64,000 nt of DNA from Candidatus Sulfopaludibacter sp. SbA3 (GTDB lineage: Bacteria > Acidobacteriota > Terriglobia > Bryobacterales > Bryobacteraceae), in assembly GCA_945890485.1 (NCBI GenBank), contig CAMDCN010000001.1, positions 496,001 through 560,000 of the forward strand, read 5' to 3'. Shown piece after piece: positions 1 to 9,388 of this stretch. Position 1 is the first letter of the stretch, and each line of letters starts with the position of its first letter. The position numbers and the translations under genes are program-made. Below the pieces are notes generated by a model. That model was not told the origin of the DNA and searched no databases. It was given only the letters and a program-made list of their open reading frames with translations.

Positions 1-2235
1 GCCGTGAAGCGCGTGGAGCGCCTGCTGGATGAAACGCCCGTGCTCGATGCGGGACTGTTGCAACTCGCCAAGTGGATCGCTCACTACTACTGCGCCCCGC
101 TCGGCGAAGTTTTGCGCTCCATGGCGCCCACCACGGCCGAAACTTCGCGATCCAAGGTGTATACGCTCACTGACACCGGCCGGGACGTTCTTCGGCAGCT
201 TCTTTTCCAGACCGACGACGAAGAACCAGGGATTCAGGTACTGCGGCTGCTCGAACGCCGGGCGCTTTCGGCCGCCCATTTACTCAAGAAGTTGCCTGCC
301 GCGAAGAACGTCCTCGCCACCCTCGAAAAGAAGGCGTGGATCGCCGTCGAGCAGGACATCACGGCGAAGGATCCGCTCCGCGCACCTGCCGAGCAGCTTC
401 GCGTCCGCTTTACCGTTCGCCCGGAGGGCCTGAAACTCCCCAAGGCCGAGCGTGAGCTGCTCGCGTTTCTCGAACTCCATCCGGGCGAACACAATCTGGC
501 TGAACTCGATCAGACACTCAAGAACGCGAGTCAGACGGCACGAGCCCTTGCCCGGCGCCAACTCCTCGGCATCCGGCAAGCGCCCCTCGCGCTCACCGCT
601 TCCGACCGTCCGCCCCATTCGCTGAACCCACATCAGTTGGCGGCGTTTGATCGCATTAAGGCTTCGCTGGACGACCGGACGTTCGAAGCGTTTCTGCTTC
701 AAGGGGTGACGGGATCCGGCAAGACGGAGGTTTACCTCACCGCGATTGATCACGTCCTCACGCAGGGCCGGAGTGCGCTGCTGCTCGTACCCGAGATTGC
801 CCTGACGCCGGCCGTTGCCGGGCAGTTCTTCACGCGCTTTGGAGACCGAGTAGCCATTCTCCATTCGGCGTTCTCTGATTCCGAGCGTGCGGAGCAGTGG
901 CGACGCATCCGGCAGGGGGAAGCCACCGTCGTGGTCGCGACGCGATCCGGCGTCTTCGCCCCGATGAAGAACCTTGGCCTGTTGCTGGTTGACGAGGAGC
1001 ACGACGGCAGCTACAAGCAGCAGGAGGCACCCCGGTATCATGGCCGCGACGTTGCGGTGGTCCGGGCTTCGCAGGCTGGGGCCACGGTGGTCCTGGGCTC
1101 CGCCACGCCATCGCTCGAAACCCGCTACAACGTCGAACGGGATAAGTACAAACTGCTCGAACTGCCCGAGCGGGTCGCTCAGCGCCCGATGCCGATTGTC
1201 GACATTGTGGATATGCGGCAGGAGTTTCTTGAGACCCGGACGCAGAATCCGTTCTCTCGGCAACTGCTGGACGCGCTACGGGAACGCCTCGATGCGGGGG
1301 AGCAGACCATGCTCCTGTTGAACCGCCGCGGCTTTTCGAGTTTCGTCACTTGCCGGTCCTGCGGTGAGCGGGTTGAATGCCCCAACTGCGCTGTGACGCT
1401 GACTTACCACAAGCGAGACCGCCGCCTGCTTTGCCACTATTGCAACCACGCGGCCCCGATCCCCAGTAACTGCCCCAAGTGCGACAGCGACTATCTCAAC
1501 TTCCTCGGTACGGGGGCGGAGAAGGTGGAAGACGAGTTGCACAAAGCGCTCCCCGGGGCCCGCATCGCCCGCATGGACCGGGATACCATCACGACCAAGC
1601 GCCATTTTGAAACGATCCTGACGGGCTTCCGCGAAAGGAACTACGACATTCTCGTCGGCACGCAGATGATCGCCAAGGGCCACGACATTCCCAACGTGAC
1701 GTTGGTTGGCTTGGTTAACGCGGATATCGGCCTGGGCGTTCCCGACTTCCGCGCCGCCGAACGCACGTTCCAACTCCTGACGCAGGCATCCGGCCGTGCG
1801 GGCCGCGGCGAGTTGCCGGGCCGGGTTATCCTGCAGACCATCAACCCCGACCACTACGCTATTCGCCTCGCCGCCACGCAGGACTACCCTGGGTTCTACG
1901 AGAAAGAGATCCTTTTCCGCCGCAGCATGAAGTATCCGCCCTTTGCCGCGTTGGCGAACCTGCTGGTACGGGATGAGAAGCAGGAGGACGCTCTCCGGAA
2001 GGCCACGGAGCTGGAACGCCTTTTGAAACCGGAGCCCGAAGGGATGAAGGTGATGGGCCCCGCGCCAGCCCCGGTCCCGCGGTTGAAGGCGGAGTTCCGC
2101 TACCAGATCCTGATCAAAGCCAACGACCGCAAGAAGCTTAACGATTTGCTCCACCGGATCCGCCGGTACGCGCTCGAACAGAAATGGGGGCTGACGGCGC
2201 TGGTGATCGACGTCGATCCGCTCAGCCTGCAATAG
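1..2235 (+). CDS. priA: Primosomal protein N' (PriA helicase), 5' end outside window
   Basis: PriA is the 3'-to-5' superfamily 2 helicase that restarts stalled replication forks by reloading the replisome. The frame is open from the first base. The first visible residues match the end of the 3'-DNA-binding domain, so roughly 60 N-terminal residues lie upstream. Counting from the GTG at base 4, Walker A GVTGSGKT is at residues 234-241 and the DEEH box at 330-333. Eight cysteines in paired CxxC motifs from residue 450 to about 495 form the two zinc sites typical of PriA. The C-terminal helicase lobe with its QASGRAGR motif follows. All catalytic motifs are intact. The next gene starts 4 nt after the stop, so the two may be co-transcribed. 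Confidence 0.97.
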   Translation, partial: AVKRVERLLDETPVLDAGLLQLAKWIAHYYCAPLGEVLRSMAPTTAETSRSKVYTLTDTGRDVLRQLLFQTDDEEPGIQVLRLLERRALSAAHLLKKLPAAKNVLATLEKKAWIAVEQDITAKDPLRAPAEQLRVRFTVRPEGLKLPKAERELLAFLELHPGEHNLAELDQTLKNASQTARALARRQLLGIRQAPLALTASDRPPHSLNPHQLAAFDRIKASLDDRTFEAFLLQGVTGSGKTEVYLTAIDHVLTQGRSALLLVPEIALTPAVAGQFFTRFGDRVAILHSAFSDSERAEQWRRIRQGEATVVVATRSGVFAPMKNLGLLLVDEEHDGSYKQQEAPRYHGRDVAVVRASQAGATVVLGSATPSLETRYNVERDKYKLLELPERVAQRPMPIVDIVDMRQEFLETRTQNPFSRQLLDALRERLDAGEQTMLLLNRRGFSSFVTCRSCGERVECPNCAVTLTYHKRDRRLLCHYCNHAAPIPSNCPKCDSDYLNFLGTGAEKVEDELHKALPGARIARMDRDTITTKRHFETILTGFRERNYDILVGTQMIAKGHDIPNVTLVGLVNADIGLGVPDFRAAERTFQLLTQASGRAGRGELPGRVILQTINPDHYAIRLAATQDYPGFYEKEILFRRSMKYPPFAALANLLVRDEKQEDALRKATELERLLKPEPEGMKVMGPAPAPVPRLKAEFRYQILIKANDRKKLNDLLHRIRRYALEQKWGLTALVIDVDPLSLQ

Positions 2236-2239
2236 CGTT

Positions 2240-3184
2240 ATGTGGTTTGAGCAACTCACCGGTTTTCGCGAGGAGACGCCGGACCAAGTCCGAGCCAATC
2301 TTGAACTTGCCGGCAACCGGCTGACCTCGCGCCGGAACGGGAGGGTGATGACCTGGGGCCGCCTGGAGACACCTTCGCTGGGGGAGTTGCGGCAACGGGT
2401 GGCCAGCGCCCGGCTGCCCGAAGGCCGCATTTCGATGCGTGAGGTGATTACCAGCGCCCAGCAGCTTCATGCCGATCGCTCCAACGCCAATGCTCTGTTC
2501 CAAGTGGCCTCGCAGTTCAATCTATTGGAGATGATCAGCCCGCTGCGTACTCCAGAGCAGGGCGTGGGCATTTACGAGCACGACCACACGCAAGGGCCGG
2601 CCTGCGCGATCGCGGCTGGGGCGGGGACTATCTATCGGAACTATTACGTGCCGGTGAACGGACAGATTGGCCAATCGGAGCACAATCAAATCGATTGCCT
2701 CGGCGATCTGGGTGAGGCCTTGGGAAATCAAGATCAGTCCCGGTGGACGATGCGGAATGGCTATGCGCTGCCGGCGCCGGGCGGACTCGCCGCCATTGCG
2801 GATCAACTCGATCGCCAATCGGAGGTGGAGCGCGACGGCCTCCGCCAACTGCTTCGGATTGGCCTGCAGTGGGATACCGAGGCGACGCTCCCTGGCGGAG
2901 GCCACACCGTGTCGCAGGCCTATTGTTCGGCCCTGCCCATCGCTTACTCCGGTGAGCCACCGGAGGCCTGGCGAAGCTTTGCGCAGCTCGTGCTCGAAGC
3001 AACTTACGAAGCCACCTTCGCAGCCGCTGCCTTAAGTGGCCAACCCCTGTTTCTGACGAGCGTTGGCGGGGGCGCGTTTGGCAATCCGCCAGCGTGGATT
3101 CTCGCCGCGATCGATCGCGCGGTGCGACTATATGCCAAGGTCCCGCTTACGGTCGCGAACGTCATATACTCGAAGCAACCGTGA
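2240..3184 (+). CDS. Conserved hypothetical protein with macro-domain-like C-terminus
   Basis: A 314-residue soluble protein with no signal peptide or membrane segment. The region with VGIYEHDHTQGPACAIAAGA (about residues 110-130) and the C-terminal FLTSVGGGAFGNPPAWI segment have the glycine-rich loops seen in macro and PARG-like ADP-ribose-binding folds. This is a motif impression, not a verified homology. It begins 4 nt after priA, and its stop codon overlaps the GTG of the following membrane-fusion protein (GTGA at 3181-3184), so it is translationally coupled to an ABC exporter cluster. Function unknown; ADP-ribose or nucleotide-derivative binding is a speculation. Confidence 0.7.
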   Translation: MWFEQLTGFREETPDQVRANLELAGNRLTSRRNGRVMTWGRLETPSLGELRQRVASARLPEGRISMREVITSAQQLHADRSNANALFQVASQFNLLEMISPLRTPEQGVGIYEHDHTQGPACAIAAGAGTIYRNYYVPVNGQIGQSEHNQIDCLGDLGEALGNQDQSRWTMRNGYALPAPGGLAAIADQLDRQSEVERDGLRQLLRIGLQWDTEATLPGGGHTVSQAYCSALPIAYSGEPPEAWRSFAQLVLEATYEATFAAAALSGQPLFLTSVGGGAFGNPPAWILAAIDRAVRLYAKVPLTVANVIYSKQP

Positions 3185-4299
3185 TCGTACGCCGGGTTGT
3201 GCTCTTTCTGGTTCTTCTTGTCTTGGCGGTCGCTGCGTGGTGGTGGTTCACGCAACGGGTAGCGCCGCCGCCGACCGTCTATGGCATCGTCGAATCCCGC
3301 CGGGTGGAAGTGGGATCGAAGATCGGCGGGCGCGTGACTGAGGTGTTGGTGGAGGAAGGGGCCGTGGTGGATCCGGAGACGCCCTTGGTCCGGTTCGACT
3401 TCGCCGAACTGCGCGCTCGCTTGCGGCAGGCGGAGGCGCGCGTGGCGGAGGCGTCGGCGCGGGCGGAACAGCTTGCCCGGGGATTGCGGCCCGAGGAGAT
3501 TGCGCAGGCGGCAGCGGCGGCGCAGCAGGCGCGGGCACAGTTGGAGGCGGCCAAGAGCGGGCCCCGGCCACAGGAGATCGCCCAAGCACGGGCGGAGATG
3601 CAGGCGTCGACGGCGGAACTGGAGACCGCCTACGCGACGGCGAAGCGGATGGAGCAGTTGGCAAAGACCGGAGACATTTCGCAACAGGCATTGGACGAGG
3701 CGACCGGCCGGCGGAACGCACTGAATGCACGCGCACGAGCTTTGCGGCAGCGCGTGATGTTGTTGGAGGCCGGGACGCGGAAGGAAGACGTGCAGGCGGC
3801 AGAGCAGCGGGCTCTGCAGGCGGAGAAAGCGGCGGCCGTGGCGCGGCTAGGGAGCCGGCCGGAGGAGATCGCGCAGGCGCGGGCGCGGGTGGAGCAGGCG
3901 CAGGCAGAGGTGGCGCAGTTGGCGGTGCAGTTGGCGGAGGTGGAGGTACGGGCGCCATCTCGGGCGCGGGTGGAAACGGTGTCCGTGCGACCGGGAGATT
4001 TGATTCCAGCAGGACGGGCGGTGGTGTCGCTGCTCGAAGAGTCGCAAACGTGGGTGCGGGCGTACGTGCCGGCTCCGGACCTTGGCGCTTGGCCGGTGGG
4101 GACGAAAGTGGAAGTGGTGTTGGATAGCGGGAAGGTGGTGGCGGGGACGGTGCAGCAGATTGCGGCGCAGGCCGAGTTTTTACCGCGAAACATTCAAACG
4201 CGGGAGGACCGGACGCATCAGGTGTTCGCCGTGAAGATTCAAGCGCCGGGGGCGGAGTTGCGGTCGGGCATGGCTGCCGAGGTCCGGCGGGTTCCCTGA
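3181..4299 (+). CDS. HlyD-family membrane fusion protein of an ABC exporter
   Basis: Periplasmic adaptor linking an inner-membrane ABC transporter to an outer-membrane channel (YbhG/HlyD type). I start it at the GTG overlapping the previous stop, giving 372 residues that begin directly with a transmembrane anchor (about residues 4-20). A longer in-frame ATG at 3094 lies inside the upstream gene and adds 29 non-anchor residues. A lipoyl half-motif ([20 protein letters not shown]) follows the anchor. A long Ala/Gln/Glu-rich coiled coil comes next, and then the second beta-barrel part ([14 protein letters not shown]). The coiled coil carries four copies of an R-P/K-x-E-I/V-x-Q-A motif near residues 103, 129, 200 and 226. 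It overlaps the ATPase start (TGATG). Confidence 0.92.
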   Translation: MIVRRVVLFLVLLVLAVAAWWWFTQRVAPPPTVYGIVESRRVEVGSKIGGRVTEVLVEEGAVVDPETPLVRFDFAELRARLRQAEARVAEASARAEQLARGLRPEEIAQAAAAAQQARAQLEAAKSGPRPQEIAQARAEMQASTAELETAYATAKRMEQLAKTGDISQQALDEATGRRNALNARARALRQRVMLLEAGTRKEDVQAAEQRALQAEKAAAVARLGSRPEEIAQARARVEQAQAEVAQLAVQLAEVEVRAPSRARVETVSVRPGDLIPAGRAVVSLLEESQTWVRAYVPAPDLGAWPVGTKVEVVLDSGKVVAGTVQQIAAQAEFLPRNIQTREDRTHQVFAVKIQAPGAELRSGMAAEVRRVP

Positions 4300-5231
4300 T
4301 GCCGGCGGTAATCGAGACGCGGGAGATTTCAATTCGCTTCGGCGCATTCACGGCGGTGGACCGGGTGAGCCTGATGGTGGAACGGGGGGAGGTATTCGGG
4401 CTGCTGGGTCCGAATGGATCGGGGAAAACGACGCTGATCAAAGCGCTTTGCGGCCTCGTGAAGATCTCTGGCGGCGAGGGGCGGCTGCTGGGGATGGACG
4501 TGCGGAAGGAGGCGCCGGAGATTCGGCGGCGGATTGGGTACATGTCGCAGCGGTTCGGGCTGTACGAGGACCTGACCGTGCGGGAGAACATCGAGTTCTA
4601 CTCGGGGGTGTATGGGCTGACGGCGGAACGGCATGCGCGGCGGTTTGCGAGCGTGGTGGAATTGACGACCATTGAGCCCTATCTGGACCGGCGGGCGAGC
4701 CAGCTGTCGGGGGGATGGAAGCAGCGGCTGGCTTTGGCCTGCGCAATTGTTCATGAGCCGGAGGTCGTGTTTCTGGATGAGCCGACGGCGGGGATTGACC
4801 CGGTGGCGCGGCGGGCACTTTGGGATCTAGTGTTTCTGCTCTCGGGCCAGGGGGTGACGTTTCTGGTGACGACGCACTACATGGACGAGGCGGAGCGGTG
4901 CGGACGGGTGGGGTATTTGTATAACTCGACGCTGGTGGCGCTGGGTACGGTGGATGAGTTGAAGCGTCTGCCGGCGGCGAATCCGCCGGGGACGGCCCGG
5001 TACGAGATTACGTGCCCGAACATTACGGAGATGCTGACGATGGTGCGGGCGCTGCCGTACGTGCGGGAAGCGACGGTGTTTGGACAGTCGATCCATGCAC
5101 TCGCTGAGACGGCCGCGGCGGCGGAGTTAGCGGCGGCGACCTGCGTGGCGCCGAGGTTGATTGAGCCGTCGCTGGAGGACGTCTTCGTGACGTTGACGAA
5201 CCGGATTATCGCGGACCGGAGGGCGGGATGA
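4299..5231 (+). CDS. ABC transporter ATP-binding protein
   Basis: Cytoplasmic ATPase of an ABC-2 type exporter, 310 residues. Walker A GPNGSGKT is at residues 37-44, the signature LSGGW at 136-140, and Walker B ends in DE at 160-161, followed by the D-loop-type TAGIDP. The H-loop is in [12 protein letters not shown]-terminal extension (from about residue 215) is typical of drug/lipid-type ABC-2 ATPases. It overlaps the adaptor gene upstream and the permease gene downstream (ATGA at 5228-5231), which indicates strict co-translation. The order adaptor, ATPase, permease resembles the ybhG-ybhF-ybhS/R type of exporter. Confidence 0.96.
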   Translation: MPAVIETREISIRFGAFTAVDRVSLMVERGEVFGLLGPNGSGKTTLIKALCGLVKISGGEGRLLGMDVRKEAPEIRRRIGYMSQRFGLYEDLTVRENIEFYSGVYGLTAERHARRFASVVELTTIEPYLDRRASQLSGGWKQRLALACAIVHEPEVVFLDEPTAGIDPVARRALWDLVFLLSGQGVTFLVTTHYMDEAERCGRVGYLYNSTLVALGTVDELKRLPAANPPGTARYEITCPNITEMLTMVRALPYVREATVFGQSIHALAETAAAAELAAATCVAPRLIEPSLEDVFVTLTNRIIADRRAG

Positions 5232-6334
5232 GCCTGTTCGCCGGGACTTGGCCGATGCTGCGGAAGGAGTTTCTGCATTTGCGGCGGGACCCGGGGACGG
5301 TGATCTTCGCGCTGCTGATTCCCGTGATTCAGTTGATTATTTTCGGCTTCGCGCTGAACATGAACGTACGGCAGATTCCCACGCTGATCTATGATCAGGC
5401 GCCATCGCAGCGGAGCCGGGAGTTCATTGAACGGTTCCGAGCGGCGGATACGTTCGAGATTGTGGCGCACGTGAGTTCGGACGCGGAGCTCTATGCGGAG
5501 ATTCGGCGGGGACGGGCGCAGGCGGCGCTGAAGATTCCGTACGACTACGCCGACCGCGTTCTCGAAGGGCGCGGGGCGACCGTGCAGCTACTGGTGGATG
5601 GATCGGACTCGACGGTTTCGAATGCGGCGTTGAACGTGTTCAACACTTTAGTGCTTTTGGAGAATCAGCGGTTGGCGCGAGTGGGCCAGCCGATTATTGA
5701 AGCCCGCCCGGCGGTGTTGTTCAACCCGGCGACGCGGTCGCCGAACTTCTTTGTGCCGGGGTTGGTGGCGGCGCTCGTACAGATCATGGTGATAGTGCTA
5801 GTCGCGCTTTCCGTCGTGCGGGAGCGGGAGCGAGGGACGCTGGACCAATTGACGGTGACTCCGGTGCAACCGCTGGGCGTGATGCTCGGCAAGATGATTC
5901 CTTACGTTTCGTTGGGGTTCGTGGAGATTTGTTGGGTGCTGCTGATTATGCGGGTGGTTTTCGCGGTGCCGATCCACGGGAGCCTGGGCACGCTGTTGCT
6001 GCTGGCGATTCCGTTTCTGGTGGCATCGGCGGGCATGGGACTCTTGATTTCGACGCGGGCGAACTCGCAGGCCGAAGCGTTCCAGATGGCGTTTGGGACG
6101 ATGCTGCCCACGATTTTCCTGTCGGGCTATATTTTCCCCATCAACAACATGCCGCTGCAGTTTCAGATGGTGAGCAAGCTCATTCCGACGACTTACTTCA
6201 TCGACGTCACTCGCGGGGTGATTCTGCGGGGAGCGAGTTTGGCCGAACTATGGACGAACGGGGCGGTGCTGACGGTGATGGCGCTGGTGGCGGTGGGTTT
6301 GGCGGCACGGCAGTTTCACCGGCAGCTTAGTTGA
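5228..6334 (+). CDS. ABC-2 type permease
   Basis: Inner-membrane permease of 368 residues. An N-terminal helix (about residues 20-45) is followed by a large extracytoplasmic domain. A block of about five transmembrane helices from residue 175 onward contains the conserved [12 protein letters not shown] cytoplasmic loop and the C-terminal [20 protein letters not shown] motif of the YbhR/YhhJ family. Only one permease gene is present, so it probably works as a homodimer. Substrate unknown: family members export drugs, cations or lipids. Its last 8 bp overlap the 3' end of the converging lipoprotein gene. Confidence 0.95.
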   Translation: MSLFAGTWPMLRKEFLHLRRDPGTVIFALLIPVIQLIIFGFALNMNVRQIPTLIYDQAPSQRSREFIERFRAADTFEIVAHVSSDAELYAEIRRGRAQAALKIPYDYADRVLEGRGATVQLLVDGSDSTVSNAALNVFNTLVLLENQRLARVGQPIIEARPAVLFNPATRSPNFFVPGLVAALVQIMVIVLVALSVVRERERGTLDQLTVTPVQPLGVMLGKMIPYVSLGFVEICWVLLIMRVVFAVPIHGSLGTLLLLAIPFLVASAGMGLLISTRANSQAEAFQMAFGTMLPTIFLSGYIFPINNMPLQFQMVSKLIPTTYFIDVTRGVILRGASLAELWTNGAVLTVMALVAVGLAARQFHRQLS

Positions 6335-7181
6335 CGGGGACGGATTCGAGCGACGGGAGCATGGCATCCCAGGCGGCTTCGAGCGCCGGTTGTCCGGAGA
6401 CAGCGGCCTTGGCGACAAAGTCGATTTTTGGCTTCGTTCCGTCGCGGCCCACGCCGGGGTAGTGCCAGGTGAAGCGCACTTGCGGTTCCTTGCCCGGTAA
6501 CGTGACTACAATACGGATCTCCCTGCCGTTCAACCCATTCAGTGTCCGGTCCCGTTCGCTGAGAACGGTCAACGTACCGCCCGCCGCACCCGCCATGCCG
6601 CGCTCTTCCTCGACATCCATGAAGGTCCTCGTGTCGGGTTCCGTGACGGTTTGGGTGGAGAATTCAATCTTCACTCCACTTGCTGGGAGCTGCCAATTGA
6701 TCCGCACGGATTCGCTTAGGGAAGGGCCCATGTGGATGGCACCCGGCCCCAGGCAGAAGCCGGCGGCGGCGCCGGGCTTGTAGTTTTCGAGCACGGCGGA
6801 AGCCAGTTTTTCGGCTACGGCCTCTTTCCCTTCCGGCGCATCGCGAACGATGGAGACCGCAACCCCATCGCGCACGGCTTGCGCTTCCAGTATGAGGTCA
6901 GAGCCTTCCTTGTACCAAATGGCGGCGACGCCAGCACCAAGCGACGGCCGGGAGACGATCTTCTCCGCGTGCGCGGCGACTTTCGCGTCCCAGGCGCCGG
7001 CCTGCACGGGCTCAGCAGCTACTTCCACGCCGTAGATCATCTGGCTGCGGCTCACGGCCTCCAGGCCCACCGGCACGCCGACTCGAAATCGACCGATCGC
7101 TTCCTTGTTTGTCAGTTCCACTCGTTTTTCTCCCGCGCAGCTCACGACCATCCCCAAGGCTACCCAGAGGCCCCACTTCAC
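6327..7181 (-). CDS. Tli4-like immunity lipoprotein (putative)
   Basis: I start it at the GTG (7181) that overlaps the stop of the lipase gene as GTGA, giving 284 residues. The N-terminus is a lipoprotein signal (WGLWVALGMVVSC, lipobox VVSC at about residue 14). The rest is beta-rich, with the pattern I associate with Tli4-type immunity proteins, the periplasmic antidotes to Tle4 phospholipase effectors of type VI secretion. Features include a KIEFSTQT strand and a C-terminal RFTWHYPGVGRDGTKP segment. Lying directly downstream of and coupled to a lipase gene fits an effector-immunity pair. The family assignment is from memory of sequence patterns and needs a profile search. Confidence 0.65.
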   Translation of the reverse strand: MKWGLWVALGMVVSCAGEKRVELTNKEAIGRFRVGVPVGLEAVSRSQMIYGVEVAAEPVQAGAWDAKVAAHAEKIVSRPSLGAGVAAIWYKEGSDLILEAQAVRDGVAVSIVRDAPEGKEAVAEKLASAVLENYKPGAAAGFCLGPGAIHMGPSLSESVRINWQLPASGVKIEFSTQTVTEPDTRTFMDVEEERGMAGAAGGTLTVLSERDRTLNGLNGREIRIVVTLPGKEPQVRFTWHYPGVGRDGTKPKIDFVAKAAVSGQPALEAAWDAMLPSLESVPVN

Positions 7182-8701
7182 GTAGGAGCCTCTTCGCCCT
7201 TCCGTTGCTCCCAGTACCGGTGTTTCACCATCGCGGTGATTGCCTTGATGGCCCACTCCTGCATAAGTTCGTTTTCGTAGGCCGGCTGATGCTCCATGCG
7301 AAGTTTGATGTCGCCGGGCGAGGGCCGGTTGGGCGCATCGACGCCGACACCGGAGGAGGTGGGCACCGTACCGTCCCCGTCGCCTGCCGGATCCTGCAGG
7401 ACAGCCTGCATATCCTTGCCCGCTGCATTGACAAAGAAGCCGCGGAAACACTGATTGGGGTAAGGATCGCTGCGCACCCAGTTCGACTCCACCTTCATTT
7501 CGATGGCATCAGCCGACTTGTGCTGGATGCCCGTGGCGGCCAGGGTTTGGGCATGCTGCAGGGGGCCGGTGGGCGGGCTCAGCTGATCGTGTAGGGCCTC
7601 GGCGATAGCCAGGTTTTTGAGATAGATGTCCCAAGAGTTATTGAGTTCGGCGTTCATCTCGTCGAAGGGGTCGCCGCCTTCCGGCGTCGTTTTTTCCGGG
7701 TTGAGCAACGCCGGATCGACGAGGCCCCAGTACTCGTTCGTGCTCGGCGTCTCTCCGGCCTTCGGCTGCACTACGGCCTTACGGCGGTAGATCTCTTCGT
7801 AGGGATCGGTCTGGGGTTCGGAGACAATCAGGTTTCCGCCATCGGTGACACGCACCCATTCCGTTTTGCCATCGTTGGCCTTGTAGAGTTTGTTGGGGAG
7901 CAGGGTCAAGCCGCCGGGAATGTTACCCATGATCGCGGTGACCTTCGGACCGCTATTGCCCAACGCGCGCTGCACAAGTCCCAAGGAGTTGAAACCCTCA
8001 AAGCCGGCCTTCATGCGCCAATACGCGCCGGGAGAACCATTAACGGGCTGCACGCCGTGGACGATCCCAATGATCTTGTCCTTGGCTCCGCAGAGTTCAC
8101 TGGCGGTACGGGAGACGAGACCACCCATGGAGTGCGAAATCAGGATCACCTTTTCACAGAGCCCAGTGATTTTGCGGGACTCTTCGATGATGTTATCGAT
8201 ACGCTTGGCCAAATAAGTCCCGGCCGTTTTGACGTCATCGGTCCAGTTATAGCCAACGGCGTAGACGGGAAAGACGAAGTACTTGTCGAGCTCCTTCCAG
8301 TCGTGTTTGCGGAGGATGTCCAGGAAGATGTGGTAATCCTCCATGATGCCGCGCCAACCGTCTCCGGGAGGCGAGTCTTCGTCCACTTCGAGATAATCCG
8401 GGTTGAAGCTCTGGTGCGGCTTGCCGACGATCAACCGGCGGCGATAGGCGCCGTCGGACCGCGCGAAGGCAAGGTTCGACAGGACCCACCACGTTCCCGT
8501 GCTCCAACGCAAATTCGGAAAGCCATCGGCCTCGCCTTCGCCATTTGTGCCGGGGCGGCGGAGATGCGTCCCCATAATGCCGGGAACGAAGACGAGGGGG
8601 ATGGCTTCCCGCCGCACTTCGATTTCGTGGGTTTCCTTGGTTTCGAGCCCGGCGAGGAACTCGTCGACCTTATTCCAATCGACCTGATGTTTTTTGGGCA
8701 T
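7178..8701 (-). CDS. LCAT-like alpha/beta-hydrolase, putative phospholipase effector
   Basis: A 507-residue lipase-fold protein without a signal peptide. VFVPGIMGTHLRRPG near residue 37 is the oxyanion-hole region of LCAT/phospholipase-type hydrolases. The nucleophile elbow is SHSMGG, with the serine at residue 191. A late GDGTVP motif supplies a plausible catalytic Asp, and EHQ in RMEHQPAY is a candidate catalytic His. Lack of a secretion signal, together with a coupled lipoprotein downstream that resembles Tli4, suggests a Tle-type antibacterial lipase delivered by a contractile apparatus. Alternatively it is a cytoplasmic esterase. The gene lies 6 nt after the preceding lipoprotein gene. 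Confidence 0.8.
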   Translation of the reverse strand: MPKKHQVDWNKVDEFLAGLETKETHEIEVRREAIPLVFVPGIMGTHLRRPGTNGEGEADGFPNLRWSTGTWWVLSNLAFARSDGAYRRRLIVGKPHQSFNPDYLEVDEDSPPGDGWRGIMEDYHIFLDILRKHDWKELDKYFVFPVYAVGYNWTDDVKTAGTYLAKRIDNIIEESRKITGLCEKVILISHSMGGLVSRTASELCGAKDKIIGIVHGVQPVNGSPGAYWRMKAGFEGFNSLGLVQRALGNSGPKVTAIMGNIPGGLTLLPNKLYKANDGKTEWVRVTDGGNLIVSEPQTDPYEEIYRRKAVVQPKAGETPSTNEYWGLVDPALLNPEKTTPEGGDPFDEMNAELNNSWDIYLKNLAIAEALHDQLSPPTGPLQHAQTLAATGIQHKSADAIEMKVESNWVRSDPYPNQCFRGFFVNAAGKDMQAVLQDPAGDGDGTVPTSSGVGVDAPNRPSPGDIKLRMEHQPAYENELMQEWAIKAITAMVKHRYWEQRKGEEAPT

Positions 8702-8707
8702 CGTTCG

Positions 8708-9388
8708 CTATCGCTTGGCGGCGTCCTGATTGATTTTGGCGATGGTGGCGGCCATCGCCGGGGTAGCGCCGATCTGCGTCCACCAAGCTTGTGCTTCGGC
8801 TGTCGTCGAGAAGCCCGGATGAAGGCGGCGGACCCAGGTTTCGGCGAAAGCTTTCCCTTCGGGAGACGATTCTTCGGATTCCAAAATGCCGAGGAACGCC
8901 GGGAAGGATTCCGGGGTGAACTCCACCTGAACCTTGATGGCATTCGACAGGACGGTTTCAGCGTCGTCGGTCACATCCTTGATCTGCAGCTCGTTGACGC
9001 CGGGGAGGAACCGCTCCGGCCACCGCTTCCCGGCGTCGTATTGAAACGCGTGTTGCGCGCCCGGAGCCACGGTGAACTCCTCGGCATCCTCAATCGACCA
9101 GCGCACGCGGCCTTCGCCAGCGTAGCGGAGAATCTTACCGAACGAAACATTCGCGCCACCCACGAGCAGTTGTACTTCCCATGTCTTTTGCGGATCCCGC
9201 ATAATAATCGGCTTCGCCGTCCGGTTCGTGTACCGGACGCCAATGGGGATTGATCCGCCTAGCGAAAACACGCGCTTCGGCGCCGCCAGTTCAATGGTCC
9301 GCTTGGTGGCCGCAGCCCCTTGCACTCCGTCGCTCATAAAACATCCTCCCATCCAAAGCGGTACGATCGCGGCCAGCAGGAATCTCAT
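8708..9388 (-). CDS. Putative lipoprotein of the lipase cassette
   Basis: A 226-residue protein with an N-terminal export signal ending in GGC (MRFLLAAIVPLWMGGC), so probably a lipoprotein, although position -3 of the lipobox is Met. The body is a single beta-sandwich-like domain (KRTIELAAPKRVFSLGGSIP, then IGVRYTNRT) resembling generic Ig-like periplasmic domains. Its ATG overlaps the stop of the large OmpA/zincin gene by 4 bp, and its stop is 6 nt before the lipase. It may be a chaperone or a second immunity protein, by position only. Confidence 0.75.
   Translation of the reverse strand: MRFLLAAIVPLWMGGCFMSDGVQGAAATKRTIELAAPKRVFSLGGSIPIGVRYTNRTAKPIIMRDPQKTWEVQLLVGGANVSFGKILRYAGEGRVRWSIEDAEEFTVAPGAQHAFQYDAGKRWPERFLPGVNELQIKDVTDDAETVLSNAIKVQVEFTPESFPAFLGILESEESSPEGKAFAETWVRRLHPGFSTTAEAQAWWTQIGATPAMAATIAKINQDAAKR

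Noticed and set aside
3094-3180. Upstream ATG start for the HlyD-family protein
   Set aside because: It would overlap 87 bp more of the preceding gene and add residues before the membrane anchor. The GTGA-coupled GTG start is more consistent with the operon.
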